Positions 7,294-12,097 of a stretch of 12,097 nucleotides of DNA are shown in pieces. The notes under the pieces are model-generated. The model ran no database searches. It saw only the letters and a program-made list of their open reading frames with translations, and had not been told where the DNA came from. The stretch is from Anaerolineae bacterium (GTDB taxonomy: Bacteria > Chloroflexota > Anaerolineae > JACIWP01), in NCBI GenBank assembly GCA_014360855.1, contig JACIWP010000074.1, positions 1 through 12,097 of the forward strand. Direction: 5' to 3'. Both the position numbers and the translations under genes were made by a program. Every line of letters starts with the position of its first letter. The first letter of the stretch is position 1.

Positions 7294-8430
7294 TCATGGT
7301 CGGTAATGCGCCGCCTCATCGAGCATGGCCCAGATGTTTTCCGGCGGGACATCGTCCTGGATGTTGTGCACCGCCGCCAGCACGTACCCGCCCGAATGGT
7401 TCATCACATCAATGGTATGGCGGACGGCGGCCCGCACCTCTTCCGGCGTGCCGCGCGGCAGGAGCCGTTGGGTGTCAATGCCGCCCCAGAAGGCCATACG
7501 GCCGGCAAAGCGGGCTTTCAGGTTCTCCGGCGACATGCCGGCGGCGGACACCTGCATCGGGTTCAGCGCATCCACCCCGATCTCGATGTAATCCTCCACC
7601 AGGTCCACAATGCTCCCGCAGGCATGCACGACGATCTTGGCGTCCGTCCAGCGCCGGATCAGCTCCATATAGCGGCGGTGAAAGGGCTTTACCATTTTGC
7701 GGTACAGCTCCGGGCTCAAGAGCGGCCCCGTCTGGATGCCCATGTCGTCGGAGACCATGACCACGTCCACATAGGGGCCGACTTCCTGGAGGAAGCGCTC
7801 CAGCCGGCGGAACTGGATCTGCGCCACCTTCTCCAGCAGTGCTAGGGCAAAGGGTGGGTCCAGCAGAAGGTCCATCAGGAAGCGCGCCGTGCCCCTCAGC
7901 CAGCAGGCGCGGTCGAAGAGGGTGGTGTCCAGCGTCGAGGCGCAGACGGCGTAATCAGTATCCTCATGGAGCTGACGAGCTTTCTCGCGCAGGCCGGCGT
8001 AGCGCCCCTCATCCTCCACATCCGGCCCCTCGAAGCGCTCGACATCCGCCAGCGTGGCCTCGGCCAGGGGGTGAGCGATCATGTCGAATTGCGGCCAGCC
8101 GGCCGGCCGGCGGTAAGTGATGCCCCATTCATCCACAAAGGTGGAGTCATCCATCCAGCGCGTGCGCGAGCGCGCCGGCGGATTGATGAACAGCGGCCGG
8201 GTATCCACGGGCAAGAGCCGCAGGACAGCTTCGTCCATCTCCACGATCTCGAAGGCCAGGTTGATGACCTTGGGGGAGGTAATGGGTACCCCCAGAAACT
8301 CGGCCAGGCGCAGATATGCGCCGGTGCAAATGGTGCTGTTGGGCGTGCCGCCGAGGTCAATGGGTACGCGATCCACTTCCTGGTGGTTGAGCGCCGCCAG
8401 CACCCTCTGGCGCGGGGTCATGCTCACCAT
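7294..8430 (-). CDS. Uroporphyrinogen decarboxylase (UroD/MtaA) family protein, likely methyltransferase-like
   Basis: This is a 378-residue TIM-barrel protein of the URO-D family. It begins MVSMTPRQRVLAALNHQEVDRVPID, the usual opening of the non-haem branch. It lacks the arginine-rich RQPGRYMPEY block of true HemE, so uroporphyrinogen decarboxylation is unlikely. The barrel shows VDVVMVSDDMGIQTGPLLSP (221-240), VVHACGSI (267-274; His269 and Cys271, like the zinc-binding H-x-C of MtaA/MtbA methyltransferases), GVDALNPMQVSA (285-296), WGGIDTQ (315-321) and AAVHNIQDDVPPENI (352-366, His355). Relatives include corrinoid-dependent methyl transferases and O-demethylases. No corrinoid protein gene is in the window, so the substrate is unknown. 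The ATG at 8430 has GGAGG six bases upstream; the frame is open to 8538, but that part covers the promoter. It shares strand with the downstream operon but has its own promoter. Confidence 0.85.
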   Translation of the reverse strand: MVSMTPRQRVLAALNHQEVDRVPIDLGGTPNSTICTGAYLRLAEFLGVPITSPKVINLAFEIVEMDEAVLRLLPVDTRPLFINPPARSRTRWMDDSTFVDEWGITYRRPAGWPQFDMIAHPLAEATLADVERFEGPDVEDEGRYAGLREKARQLHEDTDYAVCASTLDTTLFDRACWLRGTARFLMDLLLDPPFALALLEKVAQIQFRRLERFLQEVGPYVDVVMVSDDMGIQTGPLLSPELYRKMVKPFHRRYMELIRRWTDAKIVVHACGSIVDLVEDYIEIGVDALNPMQVSAAGMSPENLKARFAGRMAFWGGIDTQRLLPRGTPEEVRAAVRHTIDVMNHSGGYVLAAVHNIQDDVPPENIWAMLDEAAHYRP

Positions 8431-8479
8431 ATTCTCCCTCCTGCCCCGAAGTGTTGTGATGATCAGACCATCCGAACGG

Positions 8480-8508
8480 AATGTACCACAACGCCGCCGG
8501 CGTGTCAA
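8480..8508 (-). promoter_or_regulatory. Promoter of the UroD-family gene
   Basis: Leftward TTGACA (8508-8503, perfect -35), a 17-bp spacer and TACATT (8485-8480, 4 of 6), with TGG just before the -10 as an extended element. Predicted transcripts start near 8473 with a leader of about 43 bases. Confidence 0.68.
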
Positions 8509-8572
8509 AGCCGGCGAGGCCCAGAGGCCCTCACCCACGGATGGGACATGGGCCGCTTTCCCGGCCTCTCCT

Positions 8573-8605
8573 CTGCCCGCTCGATCGGTTGAGGGGCAGT
8601 CTTTT
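8573..8605 (+). terminator. Orphan rightward intrinsic terminator in the divergent intergenic region
   Basis: CTGCCC-g-CTC (8573-8582) pairs with GAG-GGGCAG (8591-8599), giving nine base pairs with one bulged G and an 8-base loop. TCTTTT (8600-8605) follows. The T-run lies only on the right, so it stops rightward transcription. No rightward gene lies upstream of it in this window. The rest of the 267-base gap holds the two divergent promoters, and I see no gene in it. Confidence 0.6.
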
Positions 8606-8625
8606 GTGCGGCAAGTCGGGGAGAA

Positions 8626-8654
8626 TTGAACCTCTGCACTTCTTGTGCTATACT
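8626..8654 (+). promoter_or_regulatory. Extended -10 promoter for trm112-like and protease genes
   Basis: TTGAAC (8626-8631), a 17-bp spacer and TATACT (8649-8654, 5 of 6), with TGC directly before the -10 box. The start would be near 8661, about 37 bases before the Trm112-like ATG. Confidence 0.68.
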
Positions 8655-8697
8655 ACGGCCGGCAAATACCAACGCCCAGCCGCAAGGAGGCCATCTC

Positions 8698-8919
8698 ATG
8701 ATTGACCAGGAACTGCTCTCCATCCTGCGCTGTCCCCACTGCGCCCCGCAGGGTCGGGAGGGACTGCTGGAGCTGGTGAAAGAGTGCTGGCTGGTGTGCC
8801 AGGAGTGCGGCCGCAAGTACCCGATTATTGATGATATCCCGTTCATGTTGGAGGAGATCGGGAACCGCTGGAGCACGACGCCGGCGGATCAACTGCCCGT
8901 GCCTCCGCCCAAGGGTTGA
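8698..8919 (+). CDS. Trm112-like (UPF0434 family) zinc-ribbon protein
   Basis: This 73-residue protein opens MIDQELLSILRCPHC, the standard Trm112/YcaR start. A zinc site is formed by Cys12, Cys15, Cys34 and Cys37 (CPHC and CQEC), followed by GRKYPIIDDIPFML (38-51). In eukaryotes and archaea Trm112 activates several methyltransferases that modify tRNA, rRNA and release factor; in bacteria the role of small stand-alone members is poorly known. The start is set by AAGGAGG at 8684-8690. The stop lies 5 bases before the protease ATG, so the two are co-transcribed. The tail after residue 55 is Pro-rich and not conserved in the family. Confidence 0.88.
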   Translation: MIDQELLSILRCPHCAPQGREGLLELVKECWLVCQECGRKYPIIDDIPFMLEEIGNRWSTTPADQLPVPPPKG

Positions 8920-8924
8920 CGAAA

Positions 8925-10196
8925 ATGAAGCGATCTCGCAGGTGGTTTCCCCTTGTCCTGGTGCTGTTCATCCTCCTGCTGACGGCGCCGGCCGGCCTGG
9001 TATGGGGCCAGGACGCCGGCATCCAGGTGCTTGATTCCAGCGCCAGCTACTCCTTTGCCAAGGAAGTCCGCTTCCGCTTGACGGCGCAGAGCGATGCCGA
9101 TATCCAATCGATCATCCTCTTCTATCGGGTGGGGGACAGCCGCGTGGTCACGCGCGCCTATCCGGAATTTCGGCCCGGCCGGCAGGTGCAGGCCGAGTGG
9201 CGCTGGGAGTTGTTCCCCGGCTCGCTGTATCCCGGCGCCCTCATCTCATATTATTGGCAGATCAGCGACGCCGCCGGCCGGCAAACCCGCACTACCCCCT
9301 ATTCCTTTATCTATCAGGATGACCGCTTCGACTGGCAAGAATATGCCCGCGACCTGGTGCACGTCTACGCCTACCGCGACGCCAGGAAAGCCGAAGGGCT
9401 TCTCCAGCAGGCCCTGCAGGTGCTGGAAAAGCTGGAACAGGAGATCGGGGTCACCCTCGAACAGCCCATCCACATCTACGTCTACGCCAATCGAAACGAT
9501 ATGCGACTGGCCCTACCCTCGCGCAGTGAGCGCTATGACGAGATGACGGTGACATTGGGGATGGTGGTCGCCGATGACACGCTCTTGCTCCTGGGCAGTG
9601 AACCGGACCTGGAACAGACCCTGGCTCATGAGCTGAGCCATATCGTGGTCGGCCTGGCGACGAAAAACCCGTTCGGCGACCTGCCGCGCTGGCTGGACGA
9701 GGGGCTGGCCATGTACGCCGAGGGGGAACTGCCGGCGCGCAACCGCCGCGCCCTTGACCAGGCCATCAGACAGGATGACCTCATCTCCGTCCGCTCCCTG
9801 TCCGGCTACAGCGGCGACCCCGCCAAGGTGGACCTGTTTTACGCCGAGTCATACAGCCTGGTGAAGTTCCTGCTGGATACCTATGGGCGCGAGAAGCTGG
9901 TCGCGCTCCTGCAGGAGTTCAAGCAAGGAGCCTATCAGGAGGATGCCCTGCAGAAGGTGTACGGCTTCGGGCTGGACGAGCTGGACCGTCAGTGGCGGGA
10001 GAGCCTGGGGCTGGGGCCGCGGCAACTGCCGGCCACCGGCACCCCGTCCCCCTCGGAAGGGACTGCCGGCACGCCGGCTCCCTCCACGCCGGCTCCGGCG
10101 CCCTCTCCCGGGGTCTGCGGATTAAGTATCCTGCCGGGCGTTGGTCTGCTGGGGATATACCTCGCCGTGCGCCGGCGCGCCCGCACACCCTCGTAA
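8925..10196 (+). CDS. Secreted, membrane-anchored peptidase MA-like zinc metalloprotease
   Basis: This 423-residue protein carries a signal peptide (KRSRR then a hydrophobic run to about residue 28). A probable beta-sandwich region (31-130) precedes the catalytic domain. The catalytic domain has HELSH (235-239) with Glu236 as catalytic base, and DEGLAMYAEGE (258-268) with Glu259 as likely third zinc ligand, the gluzincin spacing seen in peptidase MA-like proteins. A Pro/Thr/Ser-rich linker (about 367-396) leads to a C-terminal hydrophobic helix (about 397-415) and RRRAR, so the enzyme should sit outside the cell, tethered at its C-terminus. The ATG at 8925 follows the trm112-like stop by 5 bases, with AAGGG at 8911-8915; a TTG at 8916 in the same frame is a weaker alternative. 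Substrate unknown. The active-site residues look intact. Confidence 0.85.
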   Translation: MKRSRRWFPLVLVLFILLLTAPAGLVWGQDAGIQVLDSSASYSFAKEVRFRLTAQSDADIQSIILFYRVGDSRVVTRAYPEFRPGRQVQAEWRWELFPGSLYPGALISYYWQISDAAGRQTRTTPYSFIYQDDRFDWQEYARDLVHVYAYRDARKAEGLLQQALQVLEKLEQEIGVTLEQPIHIYVYANRNDMRLALPSRSERYDEMTVTLGMVVADDTLLLLGSEPDLEQTLAHELSHIVVGLATKNPFGDLPRWLDEGLAMYAEGELPARNRRALDQAIRQDDLISVRSLSGYSGDPAKVDLFYAESYSLVKFLLDTYGREKLVALLQEFKQGAYQEDALQKVYGFGLDELDRQWRESLGLGPRQLPATGTPSPSEGTAGTPAPSTPAPAPSPGVCGLSILPGVGLLGIYLAVRRRARTPS

Positions 10197-10248
10197 CGCA
10201 GGAGGTAGGGCCGGCCGGGGCGAGGTGCGTACCACACTTCCGCCATAG

Positions 10249-10276
10249 TTGACAATATCGTCCCCTGGTATACAAT
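10249..10276 (+). promoter_or_regulatory. Strong promoter of the XRE-cupin regulator gene
   Basis: TTGACA (10249-10254, perfect), a 16-bp spacer and TACAAT (10271-10276, 5 of 6). Transcription would start near 10283 and give a leader of about 19 bases containing GGAGGG (10291-10296). This separates the regulator from the protease gene upstream, after which I see no clear terminator. Confidence 0.78.
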
Positions 10277-10285
10277 ATGCATACC
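10267..10285. promoter_or_regulatory. Dyad over -10 and start site: probable autoregulatory operator
   Basis: GGTAT-a-CA (10267-10274) and TG-c-ATACC (10278-10285) form a 19-bp dyad with seven of nine positions paired. It covers the -10 box and start site of the regulator gene. In addition ACAATAT occurs at 10252-10258 and 10272-10278, exactly 20 bp apart. Control by the adjacent XRE protein is inferred from position. Confidence 0.5.
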
Positions 10286-10301
10286 GCACAGGAGGGACGA
10301 G

Positions 10302-10898
10302 ATGATTGGACCGCAGGACCCGGAAGAAACGTATCCGACCGACCGCAATGTGGGGCTCCGTATCGGGGAGCGCATCCGTGCCCGGCGCAAGGAGATGGGC
10401 CTGAGCCTGCGCGACCTGGCCAAGATGACCGATCTGAGCCCTACTTTCATCAATAACTTGGAGCGCGGCATCGGCAACCCGACCCTGGCCTCCATTCGGC
10501 GCATCGCCAACGCCCTCAAGCTCCCCATTTATCAGCTCATGGGGGAACCGCCCAATCACACGCCCATCGTGCGCTATCACCGGCGGGCGCGCATGACCTT
10601 CCCGCCAGGCAACGTCACCTATGAGATCGTCACGCCGCAATTGACGCGCGACCTGGTGGTGTTCGAGGTCAAGGCACGGGCTGACGCCGACAATATGGTC
10701 CAACAGCCGCTGGCAGAACCCTCCGAAGAGTGCATCCTGGTGCTGGCCGGCCGCATTGAGGTCACCATCGCCGGCGAGCGCTACGAGCTGGCCGCCGGCG
10801 ACAGCATCTACTTCGAGAACCGCTTCCTGGAGAGCGTGCGCGCCCTGGGGGATGAGGAGGCGCGCTACCTGTCCATCATCAGCCGGCCCAAACGCTGA
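10302..10898 (+). CDS. XRE-family transcriptional regulator with C-terminal cupin sensor domain
   Basis: This 198-residue protein has an N-terminal Cro/C1-type helix-turn-helix (about 19-75): IGERIRARRKEMGLSLRDLAK, then the recognition region LSPTFINNLERGIGNPTLASI. A C-terminal cupin barrel (about 105-192) includes EECILVLAGRIEVTI and YELAAGDSIYFE, the two conserved cupin strands. Such two-domain proteins sense a small ligand with the cupin and act as local repressors, often of amine, amino acid or sugar genes. Only one His, in the inter-domain linker, is near typical metal-ligand positions, so metal binding by the cupin is doubtful. The start is supported by GGAGGG six bases before the ATG. 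It has its own promoter and no co-oriented partner gene in the window, so its target beyond itself is unknown. Confidence 0.88.
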   Translation: MIGPQDPEETYPTDRNVGLRIGERIRARRKEMGLSLRDLAKMTDLSPTFINNLERGIGNPTLASIRRIANALKLPIYQLMGEPPNHTPIVRYHRRARMTFPPGNVTYEIVTPQLTRDLVVFEVKARADADNMVQQPLAEPSEECILVLAGRIEVTIAGERYELAAGDSIYFENRFLESVRALGDEEARYLSIISRPKR

Positions 10899-11032
10899 AT
10901 CCATAAAGGTGACCGCCATCATAACTGCGCCGGCGCATCCATCTGCGCCTCCATCTCCCGCGCCCTGTCCCCCCGCCGCGGCCGCGCGCCCCGCCGGAAA
11001 GGGCTGTCAGTTGGCGATCGAACCCGTGCCCC

Positions 11033-12070
11033 TCACTCCATATACGGCGCCTCGTTGATCAGCCAGTCCAGCATCGCCGGCTCCTCGGGGATATCCTCCA
11101 TCAGCGCGATGATCTCCTGATTGTGCTCCGCCAGCCGGCCCTGCCCATCGAACACCGCCGTCACCAGCCCCAGATACCGGCCGGCATGCCCGGGCGACGG
11201 CACATCCGCATGCACCAGGAACGCCTCCCCCACCATCTCGCCGTTGGGCAGAGGCTCGACCCCGCCGCTCACGGCAATATCAATGCCCTGCACCGCCTGA
11301 AGGAGCTGGCGCGTCTGGCTGGCCGGCGTGTGCGTCAGCAGGATGACGATGTCGCTGGTCGCGGCGACCTCCGGCACCAGCCGGCGCAGGGTCTCCAGCG
11401 GGTCGTCAATGATGAACCCCGGCACATCCACCTTCTCGGTCAGCCCGATGACGGCAACACGGTGCCCGCCGATTTCCCGCACCACATAGGCCTGTGCCAA
11501 CAGCTCTCCCGTGCCGGCGGCGCGCACGTTGGCCGACAGGAAGGCAAAGCGCGCCTCGGCCATCCGCTTGCGCAGTACCTCTTCCCCTAACGCCAGGTCC
11601 TTCGGTCCCAGCGCCGCGGCGTCATAGCCCAGCCGGTTCATTGCCTCGACGCTCGTGGCGCCTTTGGTACGGTCCGCCAAATTTCCATCCCCCACCAGAC
11701 TGTCGCCGGCGTCCAGCACCAGCACATGGACCAACCTGTCGCGAAATTCATCCAGCTTTGTGGCCCGACGGGTCACTCCACCGACCTTGGGTCGTCAGCC
11801 GCAGGGGAAGAGATAGCCCCAGGTGTCGTTGGTGTGGGCGATTCCCAGGGTGAGCGGGGCGGCCGTGGGGGATTGGGTCGGGGGACGCGCCACCAGGTTG
11901 CCGGCCGCGGTGCCCCCGCCGGCGATCGGCATCTCTGCGCCGGCCGGCGCGCCCAGCACCCGCCATAACAGCACACCCAGCGCGCCCAGCAGGAACGCCC
12001 CCACCGCCAGCGCCATGATAAGGCCGGGCCGGCGAGCAACTGTCCCCCTGGTCTTTGTCGGTTGGCTCAT
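11033..12070 (-). CDS. Membrane-anchored UshA/metallophosphoesterase-like protein, candidate selenoprotein (in-frame TGA)
   Basis: Reading the single in-frame TGA as selenocysteine gives 345 residues. They comprise an N-terminal membrane anchor (about 15-40), a Pro/Thr-rich linker (to about 72) and an UshA-like domain. The domain begins LTLGIAHTNDTWGYLFPCG (73-91), then Sec92, then RPKVGGVTRRATKL; VLVLDAGDSL (116-125), LSANV (178-182), VAVIGLTE (205-212) and ILLTHTP (243-249) follow. The frame is the same on both sides and the family pattern crosses the TGA unbroken. From memory, relatives read PCGC then GGxxRRAT here, so Sec replaces Cys. Metal motifs are eroded: TNDTWG for the usual D-x-H-G, and GPKD where GNHE/D is usual, so phosphoesterase activity is doubtful and a redox role through Cys90-Gly-Sec92 is possible. 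Start ATG 12070 has AAGGAGG (12082-12076). Ordinary annotation would split it at 11795 and restart at GTG 11776. A nonsense mutation is the alternative. Confidence 0.75.
11762..11800 (-). promoter_or_regulatory. Candidate bacterial SECIS stem-loop at and after the UGA
   Basis: In the leftward RNA, 39 bases from the Gly91 codon fold as follows: GGC pairs with the final GCC, the UGA lies in the lower internal loop, CGAC pairs with GUCG, an internal loop CCAA/C follows, and GGUCG pairs with UGACC (one G-U) around the apical loop GUGGAG. The UGA in the lower part, an upper 5-bp stem and a loop opening with G recall the E. coli fdhF SECIS. The UGA-to-loop distance (13 bases) is on the short side. 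A competing CGACC/GGUCG hairpin is possible, and GC-rich DNA makes chance stems common. Confidence 0.5.
11795..11797 (-). other. In-frame UGA, probable selenocysteine codon (Sec92)
   Basis: The codons read TGC GGC TGA CGA in the gene's frame. This is the only in-frame stop between the ATG at 12070 and the TGA at 11033. One base change from TGC/TGT would give this TGA, so an error or mutation must be ruled out. Confidence 0.7.
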
Positions 12071-12097
12071 GCAGTCCTCCTTATGCCATGGTTCGGT

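Noticed and set aside
8593..8665. tRNA-like stretch on the minus strand (GTAGTATAGC and GGTTCAATTC blocks)
   Set aside because: The T-stem mispairs, the anticodon loop lacks U33 and no acceptor stem closes. The stretch is also occupied by the plus-strand promoter.
10026..10040. LPATG as a classical LPXTG sortase site
   Set aside because: The usual signal has the hydrophobic helix almost directly after the motif; here about 25 linker residues intervene.
10926..10937. TGCGCCGGCGCA palindrome in the 134-bp gap between converging genes, considered as terminator
   Set aside because: It has no T-run on either side and is within the chance range given the GCCGGC abundance. I see no clear terminator or gene in this gap.
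11033..11776. Separate short gene starting at GTG 11776, with the upstream part as a different protein
   Set aside because: Both parts are in one frame with a single TGA between them and together form one UshA-like domain. A start at 11776 would begin inside the conserved first motif and lose the anchor.

Overview
The window is GC-rich (about 60-65 % by eye) bacterial chromosome with a very frequent GCCGGC hexamer. Gene content and protein style (a peptidase-MA-type secreted protease behind a Trm112-like zinc protein, GlcDEF-type oxidase subunits, a UroD-family methyltransferase-like protein, an UshA-like protein) suggest an uncultivated Chloroflexota lineage such as Anaerolineae. This placement is inference, with no rRNA or marker gene to confirm it.

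Positions 1-7268, minus strand, look like one operon read right to left. A good promoter (TTGGCG, 17 bp, TATAAT) has its -10 box inside the loop of an 11-bp inverted repeat, a likely operator. The genes then follow in order: a MoaD/ThiS-like small protein, a class V alanine(serine)-glyoxylate aminotransferase, glcF, glcD, glcE, a LarA-family nickel-dependent 2-hydroxyacid racemase, and the 5' part of a membrane polyferredoxin that runs off the left edge. Spacing is tight, with an ATGA overlap between glcD and glcE. Together they describe 2-hydroxyacid use: LarA would set the stereochemistry, GlcDEF would oxidise glycolate or D-lactate to glyoxylate or pyruvate, the aminotransferase would turn glyoxylate into glycine, and the membrane iron-sulfur protein could take electrons. 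A 13-bp G/C hairpin lies between the aminotransferase gene and glcF.

Positions 7294-8700 hold a minus-strand UroD/MtaA-family gene with its own TTGACA promoter, and then a divergent intergenic region. That region holds an orphan plus-strand intrinsic terminator and an extended -10 promoter for the rightward genes.

Positions 8698-10898, plus strand, hold a Trm112-like zinc protein, a secreted membrane-anchored HExxH protease of peptidase-MA type, and, from its own strong promoter, an XRE-cupin regulator whose promoter carries a dyad and a 20-bp-phased direct repeat.

Positions 11033-12070, minus strand, are the most interesting part. This membrane-anchored UshA/metallophosphoesterase-like gene is interrupted by a single in-frame TGA directly after Cys-Gly. 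The protein reads normally on both sides, the TGA sits where I recall relatives having Cys, and a 39-nt stem-loop starting at the codon before the TGA resembles a bacterial SECIS element. I read it as a selenoprotein with a C-G-Sec motif, not a pseudogene. Its metallophosphoesterase metal-binding motifs are largely eroded, which points to a redox or binding role.
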